A DNA stretch of 64,000 nt from Candidatus Omnitrophota bacterium (GCA_023227945.1 JALOCC010000001.1:1-64000); one strand, 5' to 3'; numbered from the stretch's first letter, positions 6,778 through 17,575 are shown. The notes: generated by a model from the sequence alone, not told the origin. Translations and numbers: made by a program.

Positions 6778-8001
6778 CTACTTTTCTAAAACGAGCATGC
6801 CTTTTAGAAAATCTGCGGCTCTGACTATAAGATAATCCTTTTTATAATCGAATTCTGTTTTGGTTTCCAATTTTTCAAAAACATCTTCTTTTCTATCGGT
6901 ACCCACATCATTGACAACAACTATATCGGGTGTTACACCCTTTTCGTGTATACTTGTACCTAGCGGCGTATAATATCTTGAAGTAGTAAGCCTAAGGGCC
7001 GAACCGTCAGAAAGAGGGATTATCGTTTGCACCGAGCCCTTCCCAAAACTGGTTTCTCCCATAACAACAGCTTTTTTATTGTCGCGAAGCGCTGAAGCAA
7101 GAATTTCACTTGCGGAAGCACTTCCTTTATTTACCAAAACTACTATCGGCAAAGCGCTGTATTTTTCCCTTAGCGCAACCGACTTATATACATTTTCTTT
7201 TTCTGTCCTTGATTTTGTAGAAACAACGACCTTGTCAGTTTCCAGAAACCTGCTCGTTACATCAATCGCCGATTCAAGCAGGCCTCCGGGATTATTCCTG
7301 ACGTCTATCACTATTGCCTTAAGCCCTTTCTTGTTTAATTCCTGTAAAGCTCGATCCAGGTCTCTTGCGGTATTTTCCCTGAATTCCGCTATCCTTACAT
7401 AACCTATACCATCCTCGAGTATTTCGGCGTGCTTGATATCCTTTATTTTTATTATTGCCCGCACCAGCGTAACATCCTCAAGCTTTTTGTCTTTTTCTTT
7501 AAGTACAGTAAGAGTGACTTTTGTGCCAGGGTCTCCTCTTAGTTTTTTTACGGCTTCGGTTATTGTAATTCCTTTTGTTACCTTTCCATCTATCTTAACA
7601 ATTATGTCTCCGGGCTTAAGGCCTGCAGTCCAGGCAGGGGTATCTTCCATGGGAGAAACTACCGTAAGCAATGTGTCACGTATGGTAATTTCAACACCCA
7701 AACCTCCGAATTTGCCTTCCGTATCTACCAGTAATTCCCGGTATTCATCCGGACTTAAGAATTCGCTATAGGAATCGAGAGAAGCAAGCAGACCGTCCAA
7801 AGCCCCGTAAATTAAATCGTGCGGCGGTTTTTCCTCTACATATTTTTTTTCAATTACAGCCAGAGCTTCAGCGAATACATCCAGCTCTTTGTAGAAATTG
7901 TCTTCGCGTTCTTTGGCAATTGAAACTTTGTTATAATAAGAAAAAATACCTACACATATAAGTGCGGTTATTATTACACCTAACAAAAATCTTTTTCGCA
8001 T
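6778..8001 (-). CDS. S41 carboxy-terminal processing protease (Ctp-like)
   Basis: An N-terminal membrane anchor or signal (residues 5-24, LLGVIITALICVGIFSYY) puts the protease in the periplasm. A PDZ domain spans about residues 95-175 (GGLGVEITIRDTLLTVVSPM). The S41 catalytic domain carries the nucleophile serine in NKGSASASEIL (about residue 294) and the lysine in SFGKGSVQT (about residue 319). These enzymes trim C-termini of envelope proteins. AAAGGAGGG precedes the start. The 407-aa length is typical. Confidence 0.93.
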   Translation of the reverse strand: MRKRFLLGVIITALICVGIFSYYNKVSIAKEREDNFYKELDVFAEALAVIEKKYVEEKPPHDLIYGALDGLLASLDSYSEFLSPDEYRELLVDTEGKFGGLGVEITIRDTLLTVVSPMEDTPAWTAGLKPGDIIVKIDGKVTKGITITEAVKKLRGDPGTKVTLTVLKEKDKKLEDVTLVRAIIKIKDIKHAEILEDGIGYVRIAEFRENTARDLDRALQELNKKGLKAIVIDVRNNPGGLLESAIDVTSRFLETDKVVVSTKSRTEKENVYKSVALREKYSALPIVVLVNKGSASASEILASALRDNKKAVVMGETSFGKGSVQTIIPLSDGSALRLTTSRYYTPLGTSIHEKGVTPDIVVVNDVGTDRKEDVFEKLETKTEFDYKKDYLIVRAADFLKGMLVLEK

Positions 8002-8019
8002 ATTTTTCCCTCCTTTAAT

Positions 8020-8148
8020 AAAATCCTAAACACTAAACTCGAAACACTAAACAAACTACAAACACGAAACTACAAACTCGAAACGTTTAGGGTTTGTAAT
8101 TTATAGCTTCGAGTTTGTTTAGAGTTTAGGATTTCGGGTTTAGAGTTT
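8020..8148. repeat. Word palindrome, CTAAACAC/GTTTAGG family
   Basis: AAATCCTAAAC (8021-8031) pairs with GTTTAGGATTT (8124-8134), and internal words CGAAAC/GTTTAGG recur in both arms. Confidence 0.7.
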
Positions 8149-8149
8149 A

Positions 8150-9565
8150 TCATTTAATTGCTTTTTCAAGCAGCTCCTTGACCACTTTTGGGTTAGCTTT
8201 GCCTTTGGTCTTTTTCATCACACTGCCGACAAGAAACATTATCGCCTGTTCTTTTCCGTCCATATATTCTTTTACGGCTTTCTGGTTTTCTTTTATTGCT
8301 TCTTCAACAAGCCCTTTTAACTCAGATTCGTTGGATACCTGGGAAAGCCCTTCTTTTTTAATAATTTCATCTATGTCATTATTATTATTGATGCTAAGAA
8401 CAAGGACTTTTTTGGCTGCTAAATTATTCAGGAGCCCGGTAGAAAAATACTTCACAATCTTTGAAAAATTTTGCGCGCTCAATTTCACCGATTGAAACCT
8501 GTCAGGAAACGTATTTACCTGCTCCAAAAATGGCCCAATAATAAAATTACATATTTTTTTAGGCTCATTAAATTCTTTTACTGCCTCTTCGAAATAATCC
8601 GCAATAAATTTCTCTGATATCAGCACATCCGTATCAGACTCCTGTAGCTTGTATATATCAAGAAACCTTTTATATCTATCATGCGGAAGTTCTTTTACAA
8701 ATGGTTTTTCTTTTTCCATGAATTCTTCCTCAACCAAAAAATCCAAAAGGTCGGGCTCTGGGAAATAACGGTAATCGTGGGCTTCTTCCTTGCTACGCAT
8801 TACTTCGGTTCTTTGTATGTCTCCATCCCAAAGCCGGGTTTCCTGAAAAATCTTTCCGCCTTCGCCAAGAACTTTAGATTGCCTGGCTATCTCGTATTCT
8901 AACGCATCCCTTACCCCTTTAAAAGTATTCATATTTTTTAATTCAACCTTAACCCCAAGCGCTGAGGCGCCTTTATTCTTCAATGATACGTTAGCGTCGC
9001 AACGCAGGCTTCCTTTTTCCATGTTGCATTCAGAAGCGCCTATGTATTGAAGAGCTAATTTAAGACAGGTAAGATAGCCAAAGGCTTCTTGGGGGCTGGT
9101 TATGTCCGGGTTTGAAACTATTTCTAAAAGAGGCGTGCCGGTTCTGTTTAAGTCAACCAGAGAATAATTTTCTTTATGGATAAGTTTTCCAGCATCTTCC
9201 TCAAGGTGAACCCGGGTTATGCCGATTGTCTTTCCTGTCCGTAAACTAAGCTCGCCATTTTCCCCCAAAGGCATTTTATACTGGGATATCTGGTAATTTT
9301 TGGGTAAATCAGGATAAAAATAATTTTTTCTCTCAAAATATATTTTTTTATTTATTTTACACTTTAAAGCAAGCGCTACCCTTATGGCAAGCTCGAGAGC
9401 GCGCTTGTTAAAAACAGGAAGCACCCCAGGATAGCCGCAACAAACAGGGCAAATATTAGTATTCGGCGGATTTTCAAACTTCGTAGAGCACGAGCAGAAA
9501 ATCTTAGAAAGAGTGTTAAGCTGTACGTGAACCTCCAAGCCTATTACTGTGTCGAATTCCTGCAT
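8150..9565 (-). CDS. gatB: Asp-tRNA(Asn)/Glu-tRNA(Gln) amidotransferase subunit B
   Basis: GatB is the kinase/transamidase subunit that activates misacylated Glu- or Asp-tRNA. The start FDTVIGLEVHVQLNTLSKIF, the zinc cysteines (CSC, CPVCCGYPG), LPKNYQISQYKMPLG and SLVDLNRTGTPLLEIVS are diagnostic. The C-terminal YqeY-like tRNA-binding tail (VMKKTKGKANPKVVKELL) is complete. It is the last gene of the trpB-like/gatC/gatA/gatB run. Confidence 0.97.
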   Translation of the reverse strand: MQEFDTVIGLEVHVQLNTLSKIFCSCSTKFENPPNTNICPVCCGYPGVLPVFNKRALELAIRVALALKCKINKKIYFERKNYFYPDLPKNYQISQYKMPLGENGELSLRTGKTIGITRVHLEEDAGKLIHKENYSLVDLNRTGTPLLEIVSNPDITSPQEAFGYLTCLKLALQYIGASECNMEKGSLRCDANVSLKNKGASALGVKVELKNMNTFKGVRDALEYEIARQSKVLGEGGKIFQETRLWDGDIQRTEVMRSKEEAHDYRYFPEPDLLDFLVEEEFMEKEKPFVKELPHDRYKRFLDIYKLQESDTDVLISEKFIADYFEEAVKEFNEPKKICNFIIGPFLEQVNTFPDRFQSVKLSAQNFSKIVKYFSTGLLNNLAAKKVLVLSINNNNDIDEIIKKEGLSQVSNESELKGLVEEAIKENQKAVKEYMDGKEQAIMFLVGSVMKKTKGKANPKVVKELLEKAIK

Positions 9566-9578
9566 AGTTTTTCTTTTT

Positions 9579-9670
9579 AGGTTACGAAGGTTACGGATGT
9601 TACGAAAGTTACGGATGTTACATTAAAACATCGTGATTTATTGTAACCTTCGTAACGTTCGTAACCTTTT
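9579..9670. repeat. Word palindrome, GGTTACGAA family
   Basis: GGTTACGAAGGTTACGGATG on the left is mirrored by GTAACCTTCGTAACG on the right, with TTACGAAAGTTACG words between. Confidence 0.7.
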
Positions 9671-11093
9671 ATTTCAAATCAGGTATTCTTTTATGATAAT
9701 CAGTTACACACTGGTAACTGTAACCGGCTCTAATAAGTGTTTCTTCATCGAAATCTTTCGCAATAAGTTGCGCCCCAATAGGTAAATTATTCTTGGTTGA
9801 GCCACAGGGGAAAGAAACCGCCGGAAGCCCGGCAAGATTTACGGATATGGTATAAATATCGGAAAGATACATACTTAAAGGGTCGGTGGATTTTTCTCCC
9901 ATCTTAAAAGCAGGCGTGGGAGAGGTCGGCGTAAGTATTACATCTACTTTTTTAAAAGCTTCATCAAAATCTTTTTTAATTAGCTTACGCACTTTTAATG
10001 CCCTTACATAATAGGCGTCATAATATCCGCTGGAAAGGCTATAAGTGCCAAGAAAAATTCTTCGCTTTGACTCATCGCCAAAACCTACGCCGCGGGTTTT
10101 TTTGTAAACATCCAAAAGCCCGGAAGCTGGTTCTCTTAAACCATACTTAATGCCGTCGAATCTTTGCAAATTAGAGCTGGCCTCAGAAGAGCCTATAATA
10201 TAGTAAGTAGCTACTGCATATTCGGTGTGAGGCAAATCAATATCTATTATTGTCGCACCCTTCTCTTTTAAAATCCTGCCCACTTCTAAAATCGCGCTTT
10301 TTATTTCTTCGTCAATTCCTTTAGCAAAATACTGGCGAGGCATACCTACTTTAAGCCCTTTTATATCCTCTACCAATGATTTTGAAAAATCTTTCTTCTC
10401 AATTGGCGCAGAAGTAGAATCATGTTCATCAAAGCCGCAGATTATGTTAAGAAGATGGGCGCAATCGACAAAATTTGTGGTAAGCGGGCCTATCTGGTCC
10501 AGGCTTGAACCAAAAGCTATCAAACCATACCTTGAAACCCTGCCGTAGCTTGGTTTAAACCCTACGATACCGCAAAAAGAGGCTGGCTGGCGTATAGAAC
10601 CCCCCGTATCAGAGCCTAGAGCAAAAGGTATAAGCCGCGCTGCAACTGCTGCTGCAGAGCCTCCGCTTGAGCCTCCTGGCACCCTTTGTATATCCCAGGG
10701 GTTTTTTGCCGGGCCATAACAGGAATTCTCTGTAGATGAACCAAAGGCAAATTCATCCATGTTGGTTGTCCCGATAATCTTAAGGCCTGCGTCTTTTAAT
10801 CTCTTTATTACGGTAGCATCGTATGCTGATATATGAGAAGAAAGAATTTTTGAAGCGCAAGTAATTCTTTTACCTTTTATACAAATATTGTCTTTAATGG
10901 CTATGGGCACACCCTTTAGCGAGGAATTTCCGCCTGCTTCAACCGGCACATCATATGTTTCGACAAAAGCATTGAGATTGGTATTCTTTTTTATACGTTC
11001 CTTGAAAAAAGAATATGCCTTTGTTTCGCTTAATTTACCATTTTTGATGTCTTCGGCAATCTGTATGCCGGTTAGGTTTAGTAGGTTATCCAT
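9669..11093 (-). CDS. gatA: Asp-tRNA(Asn)/Glu-tRNA(Gln) amidotransferase subunit A
   Basis: GatA is the amidase-signature subunit that releases ammonia from glutamine. The Ser-cisSer-Lys triad context is visible: GVPIAIKDNICIKG for the lysine, GGSSGGSAAAVAARL for the serines and GSDTGGSIRQPASFCG for the nucleophile. It lies between gatC and gatB on the same strand. Length 474 aa is normal. Confidence 0.97.
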   Translation of the reverse strand: MDNLLNLTGIQIAEDIKNGKLSETKAYSFFKERIKKNTNLNAFVETYDVPVEAGGNSSLKGVPIAIKDNICIKGKRITCASKILSSHISAYDATVIKRLKDAGLKIIGTTNMDEFAFGSSTENSCYGPAKNPWDIQRVPGGSSGGSAAAVAARLIPFALGSDTGGSIRQPASFCGIVGFKPSYGRVSRYGLIAFGSSLDQIGPLTTNFVDCAHLLNIICGFDEHDSTSAPIEKKDFSKSLVEDIKGLKVGMPRQYFAKGIDEEIKSAILEVGRILKEKGATIIDIDLPHTEYAVATYYIIGSSEASSNLQRFDGIKYGLREPASGLLDVYKKTRGVGFGDESKRRIFLGTYSLSSGYYDAYYVRALKVRKLIKKDFDEAFKKVDVILTPTSPTPAFKMGEKSTDPLSMYLSDIYTISVNLAGLPAVSFPCGSTKNNLPIGAQLIAKDFDEETLIRAGYSYQCVTDYHKRIPDLK

Positions 11094-11120
11094 ATTAATA
11101 TGCTCTCAGCTGTCAGCTTC

Positions 11121-11405
11121 TCACTCGATGACCTTAGGTATTTTAAAATAATTTCCTTCCCTTGAAGGAGCATTTTTCAGGATGTCTTCGCAAACGGCAG
11201 AGTCGACAACCTCATCTTTACGGAAAATATTATTTTCCAAATGAAGCCCTCTCATCGGTTCAATGTTGTCTACGTTAAGTTCTTTAAGTTTATCGATGTA
11301 GTCCAAAATTTTGGATAGTTGCGAGCTCAGGTATTCGATTTCATCGGCGCTAATGGCAATTCGCGCAAGATTAGCTACGTATTCAACTTGTTTTTTATCA
11401 GGCAT
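11121..11405 (-). CDS. gatC: Asp-tRNA(Asn)/Glu-tRNA(Gln) amidotransferase subunit C
   Basis: GatC is the small chaperone-like linker that holds GatA and GatB together. The pattern VEYVANLARIAISADEIEYL, LSKILDYIDKLKELNVDNIEP and the C-terminal REGNYFKIPKVIE match the family. The ATG at 11405 lies one base after the stop of the trpB-like gene and has AAGGTG upstream, so the genes form one operon. Confidence 0.95.
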   Translation of the reverse strand: MPDKKQVEYVANLARIAISADEIEYLSSQLSKILDYIDKLKELNVDNIEPMRGLHLENNIFRKDEVVDSAVCEDILKNAPSREGNYFKIPKVIE

Positions 11406-11406
11406 A

Positions 11407-12750
11407 TCACACCTTGGGCAAGCCGGCTAAGGCAGTTCTTATTTCTTTCAAAGGGTGGGAATAGTTTTTCAATTCTCCATTAAAAAATTTATCATAAGAA
11501 GCAAGGTCTAAGAATCCATGGCCGCTAAAATTAAAAACAATACATTTCGCTTTCTTTTCCCTATTGGCAATTTCAATTACGGCTTTTATGGCATGGGCGG
11601 TTTCGGGAGCGGGAACAATACCTTCAGTTTTAGCAAATAGCACCGCGGCTTTAAAAACATCTATTTGATTATAAGCCCTGGCTTCAATAATTTTTTTATC
11701 ATGCAAGGCACTTATCAAGGGAGAGCAACCATGGTAACGTAAACCTCCTGCGTGTATGCCGGCGGGTATAAAAGTATGGCCCAAGGTAAACATTTTTATA
11801 AGCGGGGTAAGTGAAGCGGTATCACCGAAATCATATTCGTATTTGCCGCGGGTGAGGCTCGGGCAGGCAAATGGTTCAACCGCTATAATTCTTAATTTAT
11901 CTTTTTTTAATTTATCTTTGACAAAAGGGTGTATTAATCCTCCAAAATTACTTCCTCCGCCTACGCAGCCGATAAGATAATCCGGCGCTTCACCTGCAAG
12001 TGCTAGTTGTTTCTTGGCTTCAAGGCCTATAACTGTCTGATGAAGCAATACGTGGTTTAAAACACTTCCCAAACAATAATTAGTATTTTTGTCTTTTGCA
12101 GCATCTTCAACTGCTTCTGATATGGCAATACCCAGGCTTCCCTGGCAATTGGGGCTCGCTTTTAGTATTTTTCTGCCGCTTTCCGTAAGCGTTGAAGGAG
12201 AAGCAACAACTTGCGCCTGCCACATGCGCATTAAAGATTTTCTGAAAGGTTTCTGTTCGAAACTTACCTTAACCATATACACGCGGCATTTCAGGCCAAA
12301 AATATTGCAGGCAAAACTTAAAGCTGCTCCCCATTGGCCGGCACCGGTTTCTGTAGTCAAGCGTTTTATACCTTCTTTTTTGTTGTAATAGACCTGCGCT
12401 ATTGCGGTATTGGTTTTATGGCTTCCGGTAGGAGAAACACTTTCGTCTTTATAGTATATCCGGCATTTTGTTTTTAAAGCTCTTTCCAGATGCACTGCTC
12501 TTTTGAGCGGGGTAGGCCGCCAGATGCGTAAAATATCCGTTACTTCATCCGGGATTTCTATCCAGCGCTCCCCAGACATTTCCTGTTCGATAAGCGAAAT
12601 TGGGAAGATTGGACGAAGATCCTCTTTTTTTAAGGGTTTGGCAGTTGCGGGATTAATGGGCGGTGGAAGCTTAAAGGGTAAATCAGCAACTAAATTATAC
12701 CAATTTTTGGGAATATCCTTTTCGGAAAGGTTTATTTTAAAGTCGGCCAT
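11407..12750 (-). CDS. trpB: TrpB2-type tryptophan synthase beta-like PLP enzyme
   Basis: TrpB2 proteins are a distinct branch of tryptophan synthase beta chain that condenses indole or O-phosphoserine with serine via PLP. The lysine motif [50 protein letters not shown] and the C-terminal [16 protein letters not shown] are typical, and 447 aa is longer than TrpB1. No trpA is adjacent; it heads the gat genes instead. The predicted promoter ends eight bases before the ATG, so the transcript may be nearly leaderless. Confidence 0.88.
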   Translation of the reverse strand: MADFKINLSEKDIPKNWYNLVADLPFKLPPPINPATAKPLKKEDLRPIFPISLIEQEMSGERWIEIPDEVTDILRIWRPTPLKRAVHLERALKTKCRIYYKDESVSPTGSHKTNTAIAQVYYNKKEGIKRLTTETGAGQWGAALSFACNIFGLKCRVYMVKVSFEQKPFRKSLMRMWQAQVVASPSTLTESGRKILKASPNCQGSLGIAISEAVEDAAKDKNTNYCLGSVLNHVLLHQTVIGLEAKKQLALAGEAPDYLIGCVGGGSNFGGLIHPFVKDKLKKDKLRIIAVEPFACPSLTRGKYEYDFGDTASLTPLIKMFTLGHTFIPAGIHAGGLRYHGCSPLISALHDKKIIEARAYNQIDVFKAAVLFAKTEGIVPAPETAHAIKAVIEIANREKKAKCIVFNFSGHGFLDLASYDKFFNGELKNYSHPLKEIRTALAGLPKV

Positions 12751-12758
12751 AGAAGAGT

Positions 12759-12786
12759 ATTATAAATGAAAAAGGCGCTATTGCAA
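12759..12786 (-). promoter_or_regulatory. Promoter of trpB-like/gatCAB operon, predicted leaderless
   Basis: On the minus strand TTGCAA (12786..12781), 16 bases and TATAAT (12764..12759) form a strong sigma-70 match. Only eight bases separate the -10 box from the ATG at 12750, and there is no Shine-Dalgarno sequence. Confidence 0.6.
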
Positions 12787-12789
12787 ACG

Positions 12790-13003
12790 AAAAACACAGA
12801 TGAACGCAGATTGGAAATCACAGATGATCGCAGACAAGAAATAAAGATAGAAACACAGTCGAAAAATGCTCGCTTCGCTCGCGATATACAATAGAAACAC
12901 AATTGTATTTCAACGTATTTCTACTGTATTTCCATTGTATTTCAATTGCATTAAAATTTATCTGTGATCATCTGCTTACAAATCTGTGATTATCTGTGTT
13001 TCA
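12790..13003. repeat. Nested word palindrome: CACAGAT outside, GTATTTC inside
   Basis: The outer arms carry CACAGATGATCGCAGA-type words and their complement ATCTGTGATTATCTGTG. Inside is an independent palindrome of AGAAACACA/TGTATTTC words with a central CGCTTCGCTCGCG tip. It ends at the rpoD stop. Confidence 0.75.
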
Positions 13004-14542
13004 TGAAGCGTGGTATTTTCCGCGGAATAAAGTAAGCTCCAGGAAAGCCTGTAATCTTCGCGAACGGCTGGGATGCCTTAATTTCTTAAGCGCTTTTGCC
13101 TCAATTTGCCGGATACGCTCGCGGGTTACCTTAAAAATCATTCCTACTTCTTCAAGCGTCTTGGGAGTGCCGTCTTCTATGCCAAAACGTAAAATAAGAA
13201 TCTTTTTTTCCCTCTCGGTTAAACTTTCCATAGCCTGCTGTAATTCTTCTTTAAGCATAGAATAAACTGTTGCATTAGCTGGAGATACGGCTTTTTTGTC
13301 TTCGATAAAATCGCCAAAATATGTATCTCCATCATCTCCTATGGGAGTATGTATGGATATTGGCTGCTGGGAGACTTTAACGATGTCTTTTATTTTTGAA
13401 ATCGGCAGCCTGAGCTCCTTAGAAAGTTCTTCCGAGGTCGGCTCCCGGCCTTTTTCCTGAATAAACAACCGTGAAATACGGATTATCTTATTAATGGTTT
13501 CTGTCATATGCACGGGAATTCTTATGGTGCGCGCCTGGTCGGCGATTGCGCGGGTTATTGCCTGGCGTATCCACCAGGTAGCATAAGTTGAAAATTTGTA
13601 CCCTCGTTCATATTCGAATTTCTCAACTGCTTTTATAAGGCCGATGTTCCCTTCCTGTATCAAATCGAGAAAAGAAAGTCCGCGGTTTACGTATTTTTTC
13701 GCGATGCTTACAACCAGACGAAGATTAGCTTCAACCAGAGTCCTTTTAGCTGAATTATAGAGCCGTTGTTTTTCAAAAATTATTCTAAGCTTGGGCTTTA
13801 TCTCTTCTTCTATAAACCCGAGCCTTCTGATGAATGCTCTTTTGCCCTTGTTTAAATGGCGCTTTTCGCTAGTTGCCCCCCTTCCCTTTACCGTAGCTAA
13901 TTTTCTATTCAGCCTTTCTATTTCCCGGCCAAGCGAATGCATATTGGTTATTATTTGCTCAATTATTACAATTGTAAAATTGAACCCCTCAAGGATTCTT
14001 TTCTGGGTATCTATATTCTTTGTCCTCATCAGCTTTGTATAAAGGACTTTAATTCTCTTAATTTCTCTTTCTTTGTTGGTTATCTCGCCCTTAACAAAAT
14101 CATCAGGGTTAAGCTCATCTTTGAATAGCTTCTGGGAAATTTCCAGGAATGCTTCTTTGGCTATTACAGTTGAAAATATTTCATCACGCAGTACTTCTTC
14201 TTTGCTTTCTATTTCTTTTGCAAGCCTTACTTCTTCCTCGCGGCTAAGTAGCGGGATCTGCCCCATTTGTTTAAGATACATCTTAACGGGGTCATCAACC
14301 GGCGATGAAACAACATGAACTTCTTTCTTTTCTTTTTCGCGTTCCCACTCTTCAACTTCGTTAGCCTCAAGCACGCTGATATTTTGATTATCGAGCCGCT
14401 CAAAAACAACATCCATTTCTTCGGCGGTTACGACCTCCTCCGAAAGGAAATGGTTGATTTCATCGTAAGTGAGATATCCTTTCTTCTTGCCTAAATCAAC
14501 CAACTGTTCGATGCTTCTTTCAAGAACCTTTTTCTTATGCAT
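13001..14542 (-). CDS. rpoD: Primary sigma factor RpoD (sigma-70)
   Basis: The N-terminal region 1.1 is present ([20 protein letters not shown]). Region 1.2/2 shows [21 protein letters not shown] and the core 2.3-2.4 sequence [20 protein letters not shown]. Region 4 has [18 protein letters not shown] and a HTH ([20 protein letters not shown]). The 513-aa size fits a housekeeping sigma. Its ATG lies inside the last codons of dnaG with GCGAGGT upstream, so the two are translationally linked, the classic dnaG-rpoD arrangement. The last codons border a CACAGAT palindrome. Confidence 0.97.
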   Translation of the reverse strand: MHKKKVLERSIEQLVDLGKKKGYLTYDEINHFLSEEVVTAEEMDVVFERLDNQNISVLEANEVEEWEREKEKKEVHVVSSPVDDPVKMYLKQMGQIPLLSREEEVRLAKEIESKEEVLRDEIFSTVIAKEAFLEISQKLFKDELNPDDFVKGEITNKEREIKRIKVLYTKLMRTKNIDTQKRILEGFNFTIVIIEQIITNMHSLGREIERLNRKLATVKGRGATSEKRHLNKGKRAFIRRLGFIEEEIKPKLRIIFEKQRLYNSAKRTLVEANLRLVVSIAKKYVNRGLSFLDLIQEGNIGLIKAVEKFEYERGYKFSTYATWWIRQAITRAIADQARTIRIPVHMTETINKIIRISRLFIQEKGREPTSEELSKELRLPISKIKDIVKVSQQPISIHTPIGDDGDTYFGDFIEDKKAVSPANATVYSMLKEELQQAMESLTEREKKILILRFGIEDGTPKTLEEVGMIFKVTRERIRQIEAKALKKLRHPSRSRRLQAFLELTLFRGKYHAS

Positions 14543-16283
14543 TTTTTACCTCGCTATTCATCTTATCAAATTTACCGATTAAAACTTTTAATTTATCTTT
14601 ATCTCCTTTTACCTCTGCGTCTTTTATATCCTGCATTAATTTATCCAAAGAAAACCTAGCGCGCTTTTGACGAAGTTTCATAATACTGCTTTTAAAAATC
14701 CCGCTGTCGAGCGGGGCGTCCTCTTCCATAAGTATCTTTGAAATAAATCCGCTTATTTCTTTATCCTCAACCGCCCCTAAAATTTTATTACAAGTCATAT
14801 CAACCGAATCGTTGTAATTTTTAAGAAAGTACGAAACGGTTTTTCTTGCAAGGGGATATGAAAAATCTTCCTCCCTGAGGTTTTTCCTTATCAGAGGAAA
14901 AGCTTTTTTGTTAGAAAACATAAATTTAAGAAGGACCTTTTCCGTTATAGGAAATGACTCTTTCGATTGCGGATTAGATGCTGGTTGCGTTTTTATTTCC
15001 GTTTTAGAAAAAATTTTTTTAAATTCGGCGATAAGTATTTCTTCTTTAACCCTTAAAATGAAAGAAAGCTTTTTTATGTATTCGTATTTTTCTATCTCGC
15101 TGTTTAATTTATTTAAAGTAGAAAATATTTCCTGCGCGATTTTAGATTTACCTTCTATGCTTTCTGCATCATATGTTTTGCTTAAGATTTCCACTTTATA
15201 ATCAAAGAAATCTTTTTTAGCGCTGAATATCCGTATCGCCTCTTCTTTGGGCTTTGCCCTTACCAGCGAATCCGGGTCAAAACCGCTGGGCAGGCCTACT
15301 ATTTTTACTTTTAAATCGCTCTCAAGCAATAAATCAAGTGCCCTTAACGTTGCCAACTGGCCGGCTTTATCTGAATCATACACAAGAGTAACATTATTGG
15401 TATATCTTCTGATAAGCCGTATCTGCTCAAGCGTTAAGGCCGTGCCGAGGGACGCAACGATATTCTTTATTCCTGAAACATATGGCATAATCATATCGAG
15501 GTAGCCTTCAACAATTATTGCGCAATCAGCTTTAGCAATATCTTCTTTGGAAAAATTAAAGCCAAAAAGATGGTCGCGTTTACTATAAACCTGGCTTTCT
15601 ATCGAATTTATGTATTTTGGCGCTGTATCACCATCTTTCCATGTCCTTGCACCAAAACCTATAACGCGGGAGCGTATATCAAATATCGGAAACATCACCC
15701 GCTCGCGGAATAAATCTCTGTAGCCCTGGCCCTCGTGCGATATAGCAAGAGATGCCCTTTCAAGTATTTCCAGGGTAAAATTTTTCTTACGCATATATTC
15801 TATCAGGCTATTTCTGCCCAGAGAATAACCGATGCGGAATTTTTTAATAGTTTCGCTGTTTATTCCTCTTTTATTAAGGTAGGTAACGACCGGCTTAGCC
15901 GCCGGGTCTTCAAAAAGAGCCTTGTGGTAAAACAAAGATGCTTCATCCAGGCAATTATAAAGAATGCTTTTAAGCCTGTCTTTATCCGAACTCTGGTGCG
16001 GTATTTCAATGCCTAAGCGTTTTGCAAGGATTTCTACCGCTTCAACAAAAGTCATCTTCTCGTGCATCATAAGAAACTGGATAACGCCCCCTCCTTCTCC
16101 GCAGCCGAAACAATGAAAAATCTGTTTCTGGGGGCTGATCATAAAAGAAGGGGTTTTTTCTCCGTGGAAAGGGCAATTTGCCTTAAAATTCCTGCCTGCC
16201 CTTTTTAAAGGGATATAGTTGGAGATTACCTCTACTATATCAGTTCTGGTTTGTATGTCGTCGATAAAGGATTGGGGTATCAT
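14535..16283 (-). CDS. dnaG: DNA primase DnaG
   Basis: The enzyme makes RNA primers at the replication fork. The CHC2 zinc-binding domain is at residues about 35-62 ([26 protein letters not shown]). The catalytic core and TOPRIM domain ([25 protein letters not shown]) follow, then a C-terminal helicase-interaction region. Length 582 aa is normal. No clear ribosome site is seen; the region upstream is a CACAGAT palindrome. rpoD overlaps its 3' end. Confidence 0.97.
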   Translation of the reverse strand: MIPQSFIDDIQTRTDIVEVISNYIPLKRAGRNFKANCPFHGEKTPSFMISPQKQIFHCFGCGEGGGVIQFLMMHEKMTFVEAVEILAKRLGIEIPHQSSDKDRLKSILYNCLDEASLFYHKALFEDPAAKPVVTYLNKRGINSETIKKFRIGYSLGRNSLIEYMRKKNFTLEILERASLAISHEGQGYRDLFRERVMFPIFDIRSRVIGFGARTWKDGDTAPKYINSIESQVYSKRDHLFGFNFSKEDIAKADCAIIVEGYLDMIMPYVSGIKNIVASLGTALTLEQIRLIRRYTNNVTLVYDSDKAGQLATLRALDLLLESDLKVKIVGLPSGFDPDSLVRAKPKEEAIRIFSAKKDFFDYKVEILSKTYDAESIEGKSKIAQEIFSTLNKLNSEIEKYEYIKKLSFILRVKEEILIAEFKKIFSKTEIKTQPASNPQSKESFPITEKVLLKFMFSNKKAFPLIRKNLREEDFSYPLARKTVSYFLKNYNDSVDMTCNKILGAVEDKEISGFISKILMEEDAPLDSGIFKSSIMKLRQKRARFSLDKLMQDIKDAEVKGDKDKLKVLIGKFDKMNSEVKNA

Positions 16284-16289
16284 ATTTTT

Positions 16290-16356
16290 TTACACAGATG
16301 ATCACAGATTGAAAATCGCAGATGATCACAGATAAATCTGTGCCTATCTGTGCGCT
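16290..16356. repeat. Word palindrome, CACAGAT family
   Basis: CACAGATGATCACAGATTG with CGCAGATGATCACAGAT on the left pairs with ATCTGTGCCTATCTGTGCG on the right. Confidence 0.75.
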
Positions 16357-17309
16357 TTATGTGAAAATCTACGGAATCCGGCGAATTCGTATATTTTGAA
16401 TTTTTCTTTACCCGTAAGATGGTCGAGCATAATGTTTACGCCTAAATTGTCAGAAGCAATGTGCGGGGCAACAACCACGTTTATGTTGTGCTCTTTACAT
16501 TTCTTGAAATGCTCTTCTGACTGGTGCATCGCGATTATCGTGTCCACTCCGCAGGAAGATAGTTTATCGTAAATGCCGGAAGGGCCTTCGGTTCCTCCGG
16601 TAAACTCAATATGTATCCTGCGGCAGCGGCTATTACGGTTACCTATTTCTATCATCATGCTATTATTATTTTTTGCCGATTCTTTATATTCCGGAATTTC
16701 ATTCAGCAAGTCCACGATTTTCCCAATTGTCGAGGGGGCTTCTTTATCCATTAATTTTTTTATATACTGATAAGCGAGGTTATCGCAAGGAGTATGCATG
16801 CATAAAAGGTTTATCTTAAGCCATCTTGCCACATCAACCACCTTTTGATGGTTTGCCGCATGGATTCTGCGCTCAATTTCTGCTTTTCTTTCTGCTAAAA
16901 GATTTTCCGAAGCGCTCAAAGATATGCCTTCGTTGTTATAAGCAAAAATCTGTAAGTCCATTACGTCGTAAAGGCTGGCGAGAGCTTTTCCTGTCGGGTG
17001 GTGGCTGATTGCAAGGTCTATCGCGGTTTTCTTTTCACGAAGGCGGTCTACAAGAAGCAATTCTGCTTCATTTACATCTACCCCCACAATAACTGATTTT
17101 ATGTCGCTTTCAAGTTCGCCGCAAAGTATACGCGTATCGGCGAACGGGTTTGTCAGCGAATCTAAATCGAAAACTTCTTTTTGCGATTTTTCTAATTTAT
17201 CGTACGCTGCTTTTTTTTCTTTGAAATAATTATCGATTTCTTTTTTGCCGCGGAGATCCGCTTCAATTCCCGTTTTTATTATTTCCTGATAAATCGTTTT
17301 CAGTTTCAT
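16344..17309 (-). CDS. NIF3-like dinuclear-metal protein
   Basis: This belongs to the NIF3/NGG1p-interacting-factor family of hexameric proteins with two metals per subunit; the cellular role is not settled. Metal-ligand contexts are ISHHPTGKALASLYDVMDLQ, LCMHTPCDNLAYQYI, MHQSEEHFKKCKEH and APHIASDNLGVNIML. An ideal AGGAGG lies nine bases before the ATG, inside the palindromic sequence that bounds the GIY-YIG cassette. The start overlaps the GIY-YIG stop as ATGA. Confidence 0.82.
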   Translation of the reverse strand: MKLKTIYQEIIKTGIEADLRGKKEIDNYFKEKKAAYDKLEKSQKEVFDLDSLTNPFADTRILCGELESDIKSVIVGVDVNEAELLLVDRLREKKTAIDLAISHHPTGKALASLYDVMDLQIFAYNNEGISLSASENLLAERKAEIERRIHAANHQKVVDVARWLKINLLCMHTPCDNLAYQYIKKLMDKEAPSTIGKIVDLLNEIPEYKESAKNNNSMMIEIGNRNSRCRRIHIEFTGGTEGPSGIYDKLSSCGVDTIIAMHQSEEHFKKCKEHNINVVVAPHIASDNLGVNIMLDHLTGKEKFKIYEFAGFRRFSHKAHR

Positions 17310-17575
17310 CCCGTTAGACCTCCTTTTAACCGATTTTTGATATAACGTTTACCCATTCCGGTTTTTAGATATCTCTCACTACGAAAAGCATCGTTTTTAT
17401 TTAGACAAGCTTCAAAATAAATAAGCTTAAATGGCCCTTTATTTTTAGTAGAAAAAACTTTATCGCTATTATGTTCTAATAACCTATTTTCAAGATTATT
17501 TGTGGCACCCGTGTAAGACTGACCTGTTTTTTCGCTTTTTAAAACGTATGTATAGTACCATGGAACGGGATTCAT
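17306..17575 (-). CDS. Small GIY-YIG nuclease (UPF0213-like)
   Basis: The product starts MNPVPWYYTYVLKSEKTGQS and continues YTGATNNLENRLLEHN, the GIY-YIG core in variant form (YTY...YTG), with conserved Arg and Glu (FRSERYLKTG). Such single-domain nucleases cleave DNA, and the biological role of this group is unclear. I favour the ATG at 17575 because it lies at the centre of an 18-bp palindrome as in a cassette; a start at 17635 would add 20 residues of AT-rich sequence. The gene is bounded by 13-bp inverted repeats between cvpA-like and NIF3 genes. Confidence 0.75.
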   Translation of the reverse strand: MNPVPWYYTYVLKSEKTGQSYTGATNNLENRLLEHNSDKVFSTKNKGPFKLIYFEACLNKNDAFRSERYLKTGMGKRYIKNRLKGGLTG

